From Candidatus Falkowbacteria bacterium CG10_big_fil_rev_8_21_14_0_10_43_10 (lineage in GTDB: Bacteria > Patescibacteriota > Patescibacteriia > Patescibacteriales > XYC2-FULL-47-12): a stretch of 15,975 bases of DNA. Location: the NCBI GenBank assembly GCA_002773655.1, contig PFAR01000013.1:1-15975 (forward strand). The letters are read 5' to 3'. The position numbers were made by a program, and so were the translations under genes. The notes under the pieces are model-generated. The model was not told where the DNA came from. It saw only the letters and a list, made by a program, of their open reading frames with translations, and ran no database searches. Below are positions 7,199-13,995 of this stretch, one piece after another (the first letter of the stretch is position 1; every line of letters begins with the position of its first letter).

Positions 7199-7507
7199 GA
7201 TAATCGAAATTCTTCTGGCGACCGCCAGATGTACCAGGGCAGCTGGAGTTGCTCTGAATGCGGAGCGGCCATCACCGAACTGCCGTTTGAACCAAACGGC
7301 ACTTCTCCGCTTTATTGCCGCGACTGCCATCGCAAACAGCGGGAAAGCCGCCGGCCAACAAGCCGCAGCTTCGGCGAACGCAAGATGTACCGGGGCAACT
7401 GGAGCTGCTCATCCTGCGGCAATTCAATCACTGAACTGCCGTTTGAGCCGAAAGACGAGTCGATGCTTTTATGCAAAGACTGCTACCGGTCGCAAAAAAA
7501 TCGTTAG
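7196..7507 (+). CDS. double zinc-ribbon protein (CxxC-x18-CxxC, related to the CxxC-x17-CxxC family)
   Basis: 103 residues made of two near-identical halves, each about 50 residues. Each half has MY-[QR]-G-x-W-S-C-S-x-C-G, then ITELPFEP, then C-[RK]-D-C, so each carries four cysteines arranged CxxC-x18-CxxC to bind one zinc ion. The layout matches the small zinc-ribbon domain known as CxxC-x17-CxxC, with one extra residue in the spacer. Such proteins are abundant in Patescibacteria and are thought to bind nucleic acid or ribosomes, which is not proven. The tail is basic. A consensus promoter lies upstream and the ATG is inside a perfect inverted repeat with no free Shine-Dalgarno. A terminator follows, then a DEAD-box helicase on the same strand, suggesting a shared role in RNA handling. 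Confidence 0.9.
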   Translation: MDNRNSSGDRQMYQGSWSCSECGAAITELPFEPNGTSPLYCRDCHRKQRESRRPTSRSFGERKMYRGNWSCSSCGNSITELPFEPKDESMLLCKDCYRSQKNR

Positions 7508-7533
7508 AGCAATAATTCATCTATTGCAATATA

Positions 7534-7569
7534 AAAAATTTCCGGGTTATGCCCGGAAGTTTTTGTTTT
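7534..7569 (+). terminator. intrinsic terminator of the zinc-ribbon gene
   Basis: Stem TTCCGGG (7540-7546), loop TTATG, CCCGGAA (7552-7558), followed by a T-rich run. It separates the zinc-ribbon transcript from the helicase promoter just downstream. Confidence 0.88.
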
Positions 7570-7570
7570 A

Positions 7571-7599
7571 TTGACAAAATTATTTAGATATGCTATTAT
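7571..7599 (+). promoter_or_regulatory. near-consensus extended promoter of the DEAD-box helicase
   Basis: TTGACA (7571-7576), a 17-base spacer ending in TGC, and TATTAT (7594-7599), so an extended -10 is also present. Transcription should begin near 7606, which leaves a leader of about 80 bases. Confidence 0.85.
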
Positions 7600-7639
7600 A
7601 AAGAATAATTTAAAAGACTCACTTTTTCTGTATCAGATA

Positions 7640-7677
7640 AAAAAATCTGGCCTTAAAAAACTCGGGTCGGATTTTTT
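7640..7677 (+). promoter_or_regulatory. terminator-like hairpin in the helicase leader (possible attenuator)
   Basis: The arm at 7640-7652 (AAAAAATCTGGCC) pairs over 13 positions with 7665-7677 (GGTCGGATTTTTT), with two G-U wobbles and a 12-base loop. The right arm ends in six Ts, like an intrinsic terminator. It sits between the promoter and the start codon at 7688. It could attenuate transcription or mask the translation start; which one is not visible. Confidence 0.6.
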
Positions 7678-7687
7678 ATTAGAATTT

Positions 7688-8983
7688 ATGACACCACAAC
7701 TGCAATCATTTGATGGACTGGGAATTGCGCCTAAAATCATAGATATTTTAGACCGGCTGAAGTTCAGCGTCCCCACTCCGATTCAACATCAAACTATTCC
7801 GATCGCCATTGAAGGAAAAGACATTATGGGAATCGCCCAAACCGGCACGGGTAAAACGCTCGCGTTCGGCGTGCCGATAATCCAGCGCCTGGCGCAAACC
7901 AAAGGCGCCGGATTAGTAATACTCCCCACCAGAGAACTGGCGGTACAGGTTGATGAAGAACTTAATAAAATCGGGCGGCCATTAGGCTTAAAAACCGCCA
8001 TCATAATTGGAGGCGGAAATATGCGCCAACAAATTTTTCAGTTGCGGCGCAACCCCCATATCACAATTGCCACCCCCGGGCGGTTAATTGATCATCTGGA
8101 ACGTAAGACAATCAAGTTAGATAAAATTTCGGTTTTAGTACTGGATGAAGCGGATCGAATGCTGGACATGGGTTTTGCGCCGCAAATAAAAAAGATACTG
8201 CAGACTGTGCCGCAGGAAAGGCAAACTATGCTGTTTTCCGCCACTATGCCGCCGGAAATCGTGAATATCGCCAATAATTATATGAAATTTCCGATCAGGG
8301 TAGAAATAACCCCAGCCGGCAGCGTGGCGGCCGATATCACGCACGAAATATTTTTTGTCCAGCCGGAGTCAAAAATGGCCTTATTGGAAACAATATTAAA
8401 AGAATACAAAGGCAGCGCCCTGGTATTCAGCCGCACCAAACACGGCGCCAAAAAAATCGCCCTGGCTGTCAGAAAAATGGGACACAGCTCAACCGAGATG
8501 CATTCCAATTGCAATTTGAATCAGCGGCTGCGGGCGCTGGCTGACTTTAAAAGCGGCCGGACCAGAATAATGGTCGCGACCGATGTGGCGTCCCGCGGGA
8601 TTGACGTAAAAAACATTGAAACGGTCATTAATTACGACCTCCCGGAAAAAGCCAACGATTATGTCCACCGCGTCGGGCGCACCGGACGCGCCGGGCATGT
8701 TGGCCACGCGATTTCTTTTGCCATCCCCGCCCAAAAGCGTGACATTTTGGATATTGAACGATTAATTAAAAAGACGCTGCCGATATCAAAAAGATCCGGC
8801 ATTACGACTGAAGCCGGCGGCAGCCAAAATGATTACCGCCATCCCCGGGCAATGAACCGAAGCAAATCCGCTCACGCTCATTCGGGAAAAAACCACCATC
8901 CCTTTTATGGAGGCAGGGGCCAATCTCCGCGAAACAACCGCCGCCGGAGAAGTTCAAATTCATCCAGGAGATTACGGGCGTAA
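7688..8983 (+). CDS. DEAD-box ATP-dependent RNA helicase (RhlE/CsdA-like)
   Basis: 431 residues from ATG 7688. All helicase motifs are present: the Q motif (SFDGLGIAPKII...PTPIQ), motif I AQTGTGKT (50-57), Ia PTRELA, Ib TPGR, motif II DEAD (153-156), motif III SAT (184-186), motif IV LVFSRTK, motif V ATDVASRGID and motif VI HRVGRTGRAG (about 327-336). It unwinds short RNA duplexes using ATP, typically in ribosome assembly, mRNA decay or cold adaptation. The last 60 residues are a basic, low-complexity tail rich in Arg, Ser, Asn and His, which usually binds RNA. The frame is open upstream to a TTG at 7571, but that codon lies inside the -35 box, so the real start must be downstream and ATG 7688 fits the Q motif. 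No Shine-Dalgarno is evident. The exact subfamily is uncertain. Confidence 0.96.
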   Translation: MTPQLQSFDGLGIAPKIIDILDRLKFSVPTPIQHQTIPIAIEGKDIMGIAQTGTGKTLAFGVPIIQRLAQTKGAGLVILPTRELAVQVDEELNKIGRPLGLKTAIIIGGGNMRQQIFQLRRNPHITIATPGRLIDHLERKTIKLDKISVLVLDEADRMLDMGFAPQIKKILQTVPQERQTMLFSATMPPEIVNIANNYMKFPIRVEITPAGSVAADITHEIFFVQPESKMALLETILKEYKGSALVFSRTKHGAKKIALAVRKMGHSSTEMHSNCNLNQRLRALADFKSGRTRIMVATDVASRGIDVKNIETVINYDLPEKANDYVHRVGRTGRAGHVGHAISFAIPAQKRDILDIERLIKKTLPISKRSGITTEAGGSQNDYRHPRAMNRSKSAHAHSGKNHHPFYGGRGQSPRNNRRRRSSNSSRRLRA

Positions 8984-9007
8984 AATCATTATATCCGAAC
9001 GCTGTTT

Positions 9008-9041
9008 AGCGGCGGCAGTTAAAGCCGGAGATTCCGCCGCT
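9008..9041. repeat. 8-bp GC-rich inverted repeat downstream of the helicase
   Basis: AGCGGCGG (9008-9015) pairs with CCGCCGCT (9034-9041) across an 18-base loop that itself holds GCCGG. No T-run follows, so it is not a typical terminator. It may be a 3' end RNA structure. Confidence 0.4.
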
Positions 9042-9124
9042 TGCCTGTCCCATGGGGGACTATTCTTGACACAAGCGAATATCCGGGCTTTCTCTTTTTA
9101 CAACAATACCAATTTTGTATATAC

Positions 9125-9163
9125 AAAAAATTACCCGCCAATATTAGCGGGTAATTTTTTTTT
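9125..9163 (+). terminator. intrinsic terminator downstream of the helicase
   Basis: AAAAAATTACCCGC, loop CAATATTA, GCGGGTAATTTTTT, with a nine-base T-run in total. It is symmetrical enough to act in both directions. It lies 140 bases after the helicase stop. Confidence 0.9.
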
Positions 9164-9184
9164 GGGGTCAAAGGCCATTTGCTA

Positions 9185-9516
9185 ACCTGATAAATATACT
9201 GGAAGATAGGCCGTATATGACAATAATGGGGGAGAAAGCGAGAGTACTATTAAAAATAAAAAACTAAAATAAGCTATCAATCTATAGAAAAAACAACTCA
9301 TCTATCTTAATAAAGGTTGGCAATGTCTCAATGCGTATACCCAATTCGTAGAACCTTAACAACATATAAAAAATAAGTTAAATTACAATATTGAATAATG
9401 GTTGCAAATTCCTTATTCAATAACAATATTCCGGTCCTTTTACAACACAATAACCTAATGTCGTTCTGTAGCGGTTACCACTGGTCATCAGTTCGTATTG
9501 GGGTGAGGAGGTCATT
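9185..9516. other. 332-base non-coding spacer upstream of the aaRS genes
   Basis: No convincing gene is seen. It contains ATTGAATAA (9390-9398) as a perfect 9-bp inverted repeat of TTATTCAAT (9413-9421), each arm followed or preceded by an ACAATATT word (direct repeat). A 17-codon frame (9323-9376) has AAAGG six bases before its ATG but no run of Asn or Asp codons. No convincing -35/-10 pair is recognisable. The spacer is a likely place for the promoter and leader of the downstream synthetases. Confidence 0.5.
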
Positions 9517-10833
9517 ATGAAAGTTACATACATTCAAGATGTCGCGAATGGAGTTACTAATGATTCAGTGGTGACGCTCTACGGATGGTGTAAAAAAGTT
9601 CGTCACCACAAAAATAGGATTTTTATTGATGTCGTTGACTCTACGGGCGTAATACAAGTTGTCGTTGAAAAAAATATTGCTGCCCAAACATGGCAGGAGG
9701 CTATGCGAGTGAAAGTAGAGTCAGCGGTTACAGTAAGGGGAAAGGTTTTGACAGACGGAGAAAGGAGAGAAATCAAGTGTCAAGAATTCAAGATTATTAG
9801 TTTGGCGACGAGACAACAATCGCCACCATTACGTTCAGATCTAATGGATACTTTTGATGAATCACATATCGCACAGATTCTTGACAACCGCCATCTCTAT
9901 ATCCGCAATCCGAAAATGATGGCGGTACTCCAGTTCCGCGCGCTTATTAAGCGCATCACGAGACAATGGTTTGAAAAAAACGGCTTCATAGAAATTGATG
10001 CACCAATTTTAACGCCGATTCCGCTCTATGAAGATGATACTGCTGTCCAAGTGAATATTAAGGGTGACAACGTCTTTTTAACACAATGCGTTGGTTACTA
10101 CCTTGAAGCAGCGGTGCATGCCTTTGAGAAAGTCTATAACATGGGGCCAAGTTTCCGCGGAGAGGAATCGCGAAGCAAGCGGCATCTCATGGAGTACTGG
10201 CACATTAAAGCCGAAATAGCATTCGCTAACCGGGAAGATATTATCACTCTAGTTGAAAGTATCATGTTATTTTTGACTCAGAGTCTACAATCCGAAGCAC
10301 AGGAATTAGTAAGCGCTGTTGGCACGAATCTCTGTGTTGATGGTCTAAAAATTCCCTTTCCGCGCATTTCGTATGATGATGCAATCATTAAATTACAGAA
10401 AGGAGGTTCATCCATCCAATACGGCAAAAGCATTGGCTCTCAAGAAGAACAAATGCTTAGTCAAAATTTTGCGACTCCTTTTTGGATTACTGACCCGCCC
10501 CGAAGTACAGAGCCCTTTCCATATGTTGTGCATCCAGAAAACTCTAGCCTAGTTATGGTAGCTGATTTAATCGCAAGTAACGGTTACGGAGAGTTACTGG
10601 GCACGGCGGAAAAAATTTGGCAGCTGGATATGCTTGACGAACGCATGAAGGAGAAAGGCAAATTCGGCGATCGCCGTTTTGATTGGGTACGCGAGGTACA
10701 TGAGTATGGCTGCGTTCCCCATGCCGCTTTTGGCATGGGGTTGGAGCGACTGATCCGTTGGCTGTTGAACATCCCGCATGTGCGGGATACTATTCCGTTT
10801 CCAAGAATCTTTCGCAGAAAGATTACTCCATAA
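9517..10833 (+). CDS. AsnRS-like class II aminoacyl-tRNA synthetase paralogue with altered amino-acid pocket
   Basis: 438 residues, the normal AsnRS length. An N-terminal OB-fold tRNA-binding domain (about 15-97) precedes a class IIb catalytic core. Motif 1 is around 156-166 (GFIEIDAPILT), motif 2 is FRGEESRSKRHLMEY (213-227), and motif 3 is FGMGLERL (405-412) with R411. ATP-binding arginines are kept, and motif 2 most resembles AsnRS of the archaeal/eukaryotic type. Pocket positions differ from normal AsnRS: SxQLYLE reads CVGYYLE (191-197), so the conserved Gln is G193; GGSQRE reads LGTAEK (361-366); PHGG reads PHAA (401-404). It may therefore charge another substrate or act without tRNA. 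ATG has GAGGAGG five bases upstream. It is followed 29 bases later by an AspRS gene, so the two are likely one operon. Confidence 0.88.
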   Translation: MKVTYIQDVANGVTNDSVVTLYGWCKKVRHHKNRIFIDVVDSTGVIQVVVEKNIAAQTWQEAMRVKVESAVTVRGKVLTDGERREIKCQEFKIISLATRQQSPPLRSDLMDTFDESHIAQILDNRHLYIRNPKMMAVLQFRALIKRITRQWFEKNGFIEIDAPILTPIPLYEDDTAVQVNIKGDNVFLTQCVGYYLEAAVHAFEKVYNMGPSFRGEESRSKRHLMEYWHIKAEIAFANREDIITLVESIMLFLTQSLQSEAQELVSAVGTNLCVDGLKIPFPRISYDDAIIKLQKGGSSIQYGKSIGSQEEQMLSQNFATPFWITDPPRSTEPFPYVVHPENSSLVMVADLIASNGYGELLGTAEKIWQLDMLDERMKEKGKFGDRRFDWVREVHEYGCVPHAAFGMGLERLIRWLLNIPHVRDTIPFPRIFRRKITP

Positions 10834-10862
10834 ACATAGAAAGAGAGGTAAAGAAAAACACC

Positions 10863-12170
10863 ATGGAAAGAACACATGTTGCAAAAGTAGCACACCACAT
10901 CGGACAAATAGTGAAGGCGCAAGGTTGGGTTGAAACAATTCGCGATCAAAAGGCAGTCCAGTTTGTCATTTTGCGCGACCCAACAGGTTCAGTACAGATC
11001 GTTCATGAACGGCAACGAGACGAAACAATCGCTACTCTCATCTCTTCATTAACGGCCGAATCGGCAATTGAAGTTATCGGCACGGTTGTGGAGAACAAGT
11101 CAGTGAAACTCGGCGGTATTGAAATCCAGGTAGCGTCGATCAAGATTCACAACCTGGCTGTCGCCGGACTCCCCATAACCGCCGATTCAGATTTGGACAA
11201 ACGCCTTGACTGGCGCTTCCTTGACCTTCGGGATCCAAAAAAACGTCTTATCTTTGAGATTCAAACGGCGGCCGAGCAGGCAATGCGCGAGTTCTGGACG
11301 CAGAATCACTTCATTGAAATCCATTCACCGAAACTTATGGGCAGTGCCAGCGAATCCGGAGCCGAGCTATTCCATGTTGATTATTTTGATGGGGATGCGT
11401 ACTTGGCACAATCACCCCAGTTCTACAAACAAATGGCGATGGCGGCCGGCTTTGAACGTGTTTTTGAAATCGGACCGGTGTTTCGCGCCAATCCATCGTT
11501 TACCTCACGTCATGATACCGAATTCACCAGCGTGGATGTGGAGATTTCCTGGGTAAGCTCGCATGAGGACGTGATGCAAATCGAAGAGCGATGGTTGCAA
11601 TACATCCTGCAAGAACTCGCGCCAACATACGGGGAACGCGTGCAACAGGTATTCGGTACTGAAATTGTCGTGCCCTCCATTCCGTTCCCTCGCGTTACCA
11701 TGGAAGAGGCCTACGCCATTCTCGCAGAGGATGGTTACGAAGTGCCTCGTGAAGCCAAGGGTGATTTGGATCCGGAAGGCGAACGCCGGTTGGCTGCTCG
11801 CATTCAGAAGCAACACGGGAACCAGTTCGTATTCGTTACCGATTATCCTTCAAAAGCCCGCCCCTTCTACCACATGCGGCCGGACGGCAAACCGGAGTTG
11901 ACCAAAAGCTTTGACCTCATTTGGAAGGGGCTTGAAGTTACCACCGGCGCCCAGCGCGAACATCGCTACGATGTTTTGTGCGCGCAGGCGCAGGAGAAGG
12001 GTCTTTCTCTAGATCCGATTGCGTACTACCTGAATTTCTTCAAACATGGCTGCCCCCCACACGGCGGATACGGCTTCGGTCTTACCCGCATGCTGATGGT
12101 ACTATTGGGTGCCGACAGCGTACGCGAAGTGACCTTTGTATACCGGGGACCAAACCGACTTACCCCGTAA
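10863..12170 (+). CDS. aspS: aspartyl-tRNA synthetase, archaeal/eukaryotic-type (possibly non-discriminating)
   Basis: 435 residues, the short form lacking the large GAD insertion of ordinary bacterial AspRS (about 590). It attaches Asp to tRNA-Asp and perhaps also tRNA-Asn. An OB-fold (about 15-95) precedes the core. Motif 1 is in HFIEIHSPK (149-157), the Asp-binding SPQFYKQ is intact (184-190), motif 2 is FRANPSFTSRHDTEF (207-221), GAQRE is intact, and motif 3 is GFGLTR with R409. It ends in NRLTP like archaeal AspRS. The residues that set tRNA-Asp specificity in archaeal enzymes (Trp after GWV, Lys before the KLG) appear here as E24 and S80, which would fit a relaxed enzyme; that alignment is from memory. 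Start ATG 10863 follows GAGAGG at a long spacing (about 13 bases). An intrinsic terminator follows. Confidence 0.92.
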   Translation: MERTHVAKVAHHIGQIVKAQGWVETIRDQKAVQFVILRDPTGSVQIVHERQRDETIATLISSLTAESAIEVIGTVVENKSVKLGGIEIQVASIKIHNLAVAGLPITADSDLDKRLDWRFLDLRDPKKRLIFEIQTAAEQAMREFWTQNHFIEIHSPKLMGSASESGAELFHVDYFDGDAYLAQSPQFYKQMAMAAGFERVFEIGPVFRANPSFTSRHDTEFTSVDVEISWVSSHEDVMQIEERWLQYILQELAPTYGERVQQVFGTEIVVPSIPFPRVTMEEAYAILAEDGYEVPREAKGDLDPEGERRLAARIQKQHGNQFVFVTDYPSKARPFYHMRPDGKPELTKSFDLIWKGLEVTTGAQREHRYDVLCAQAQEKGLSLDPIAYYLNFFKHGCPPHGGYGFGLTRMLMVLLGADSVREVTFVYRGPNRLTP

Positions 12171-12199
12171 TATGGATATCTCTTAATAAACAGTGACAT

Positions 12200-12235
12200 T
12201 GCCCGGGGAGCACCATACTTCCCGGGCATCTTTTT
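12200..12235 (+). terminator. intrinsic terminator after aspS
   Basis: TGCCCGGG pairs perfectly with CCCGGGCA, extended by GAG/CTT across a CACCATA loop, then TCTTTTT. It lies only 25 bases before the start of the next gene on the same strand, leaving little room for a promoter there. Confidence 0.9.
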
Positions 12236-12259
12236 ATCCTCCATGAAAGGAGAAAACTA

Positions 12260-13291
12260 GTGAGAAAAGCAATAAACCGGGAGGCATATCTGACGCATGC
12301 AAAAAAATTTACCGATGCTGAGTATAGCCTCATTAAAGATTTTGTAGATTGGCTGCCGGAAACTATTATTGATTGTCATGCGCACTGCAATTTGCCAGAA
12401 CATGTATGTATGATTGACGACAGGGCGTACCATCACATGCTGTCAACATTTCCCAGTTTTAGTTTAGAAGAGTCAAAGGAATTGCAAATGCTTCTTTACC
12501 CAGGCAAAACAGTACGAACACTGCAGTTCCCAAAAACATTTCGCGGCATAAACCACAAAGTAGCCAATCTATACCTACTAGAGCAAAGTTCAAACCGGGA
12601 TAGAATTGCTCTGTATGGCCTGCCTGACGATATCGGATACACTGTAGGCATGTTAGATCATCCGCGCGTTTCAGCGCTCAAAATGTATTACTCATACCTT
12701 GAACCGCCAGCCAAAGAAATATACTAGTACTTCCCTGAAGCGATTTTGACGGCCGCGCAAGAAAAAAATATTCCGATTATCCTGCGCCCGCCTATGCGCA
12801 TTACCCTGTATTTAACGCAGGTACTCAAGCTCGTCAAAGATTTTCCGCTACTGATGATTTGTCAAGCGCATCTAGGTTTAACCAAAACAGTAATATCGGG
12901 ATTAGAAGATGTATATATGGCTATTGCCAGATTCCCACAGGTATACTTTGACACTGCCCTAGTCCCATCAGTGGAAGTCGTGGAAATGGCTATGCGAACG
13001 ATTGGAGTAAACAGAATAATGTACGGCTCCGATGAGCCATTGAACCTTATACGGTCTGTGCTATACACTCATCCTCAACATGGTGAAAAAATAGTAACGA
13101 GCTACTTGTATCACTGAACTGATCATATTGAGAACGAAGAATTCAAACATTTGGCAACTAATGCTACGCACGCTCACTGGCAAGCACTTCTTGCCATCAA
13201 AACAGCTGTTGCTACTCTCCCTCAAGCAGAACAGGCGATAACGAAACAGGATATTTTTTACAACAATGCAAAATTGTTCTACGGTTTCTAG
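12260..13291 (+). pseudogene. amidohydrolase (amidohydrolase_2-like), interrupted by in-frame TAG and TGA
   Basis: One reading frame of 344 codons from GTG 12260 (AAAGGAG seven bases upstream) to TAG 13289-13291 gives a full-length TIM-barrel metal-dependent hydrolase, broken at codon 156 (TAG, 12725-12727) and codon 286 (TGA, 13115-13117). No frameshift is needed, and protein-like sequence continues after each stop (YFPEAILTAAQEKNIPI; TDHIENEEFKHLATNA; ending DIFYNNAKLFYGF). Visible family features are the metal-binding HAH (H40, H42, in IIDCHAH), a Lys in ALKMYYSY, AHLG (H204) and YGSDEP. The usual barrel His after a beta strand reads Arg (ILRPP, R176). One transition each (TGG to TAG or TGA) would explain both stops. 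Neighbours use TAG and TGA as normal stops, so decay is likelier than recoding, but the lack of indels is notable. Confidence 0.8.
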
Positions 13292-13303
13292 AAAAATGCA
13301 AAC

Positions 13304-13348
13304 AAAAAAAGGCTTGATTGCTGTTATGCGATCAATCCTTACTTTTTT
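13304..13348. terminator. bidirectional terminator between amidohydrolase and HIT genes
   Basis: GGCTTGATTGC (13311-13321), loop TGTTAT, GCGATCAATCC (13328-13338), with one mismatch and one wobble. A-run on the left and T-rich run on the right let it serve the + strand amidohydrolase and the - strand HIT gene, which converge here. Confidence 0.8.
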
Positions 13349-13354
13349 GAAAGT

Positions 13355-13804
13355 CTATCCTCGTATCTTTTTCGCCAGCCGCGCCAACATCTCATCATCA
13401 GCTCGCTTATAGTCATGCGAAGAAATGTAGCCCTCATATTTTTCAAAGTATTTATCTACATTTGACTTAAGTGGCTCCCACTCAACCATTTTAGTTCCAT
13501 GCATTGGGAAAAGTTTAGCATGAACATGGTCAACACCAAAACCTTCAAAAATCATTCCGGTTCGTCCCACATCTTTTAACCTTTTGTCCAATAATTTTGC
13601 TGTCTGTTTTGCAGCCATAACCAAACCAATCAACACATCATTGGGAATATCAAAGGCATACGAAGGGTAATGTTTCTTTGGGATAACCACGGAAAATCCT
13701 TCGGTATTTGGAAAGATAGAAAGAAATGCGAGGTAGTTTTCATCTTCCAAAATTTTATGCGCCGGTGCCCTGCCTTGGGCAATTTTACAGAAGATACAAT
13801 CCAT
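13355..13804 (-). CDS. HIT-family nucleotide hydrolase/transferase
   Basis: 149 residues, the usual size of a histidine-triad protein. These enzymes bind nucleotides and cleave or transfer nucleoside phosphate groups, for example from aminoacyl-AMP or phosphoramidates. N-terminal signatures are CIFCKIAQG (3-11, with a CxxC pair), the LEDENYLAFLSIFP strand and GFSVVIPKKHY. The triad region is GVDHVHAKLFPMHG (90-103): H93 and H95 are present, but the third triad position is K97, so it departs from the HxHxH pattern. A related branch with the same HxHxK layout may exist; I recall it but cannot verify it. Start ATG 13804 has AGGGGA nine bases upstream. It stands alone on the - strand inside a + strand island, diverging from the methyltransferase, with its own promoter candidate. 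Substrate is unknown. Confidence 0.92.
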   Translation of the reverse strand: MDCIFCKIAQGRAPAHKILEDENYLAFLSIFPNTEGFSVVIPKKHYPSYAFDIPNDVLIGLVMAAKQTAKLLDKRLKDVGRTGMIFEGFGVDHVHAKLFPMHGTKMVEWEPLKSNVDKYFEKYEGYISSHDYKRADDEMLARLAKKIRG

Positions 13805-13861
13805 ATAGTTTATTCCCCTGTGGTAAAGACCGCAAGGCGAAATTAATTATTTATAATTTAT

Positions 13862-13890
13862 ATTTTACTATAAAGAAGACAATTTTTCAA
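13862..13890 (-). promoter_or_regulatory. candidate promoter of the HIT gene
   Basis: On the - strand TTGAAA (13885-13890), a 17-base spacer and TAAAAT (13862-13867). The leader would be about 50 bases. Confidence 0.55.
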
Positions 13891-13918
13891 CTACGATTTC
13901 ATTTATAAATATTACATA

Positions 13919-13946
13919 TTGACTCTTATAATAAATGCTTTATACT
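13919..13946 (+). promoter_or_regulatory. promoter of the methyltransferase gene
   Basis: TTGACT (13919-13924), a 16-base spacer and TATACT (13941-13946). Transcription should begin near 13953, about 43 bases before the start codon. Confidence 0.7.
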
Positions 13947-13995
13947 ACATTGGTGTCCTTTATATCTCAATAAATAAACATGGGAGGAAATGCTC

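Noticed and set aside
8907..9185. 92-codon open frame at the end of the helicase gene
   Set aside because: It overlaps the helicase tail, has no ribosome-binding site and runs through the terminator.
9323..9376. 17-codon leader peptide MSQCVYPIRRTLTTYKK
   Set aside because: It has a fair ribosome-binding site but no Asn or Asp codons and no following terminator, so attenuation is unsupported.
9465..9490. T-box-like sequence (GTGGTAACCGC) upstream of the synthetases
   Set aside because: It lies on the opposite strand, has an extra base compared with the T-box core, and no specifier stem is visible.
10758..10862. 35-codon N-terminal extension of AspRS
   Set aside because: It overlaps the AsnRS-like coding end in another frame and is not protein-like; AspRS homologues begin near MERTH.
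12260..13291. TGA recoded as glycine (genetic code 25 of Gracilibacteria/Absconditabacteria)
   Set aside because: The sigma-factor gene ends in TGA exactly overlapping the next ATG, the other genes read through without internal TGA, and code 25 would not explain the TAG at codon 156.
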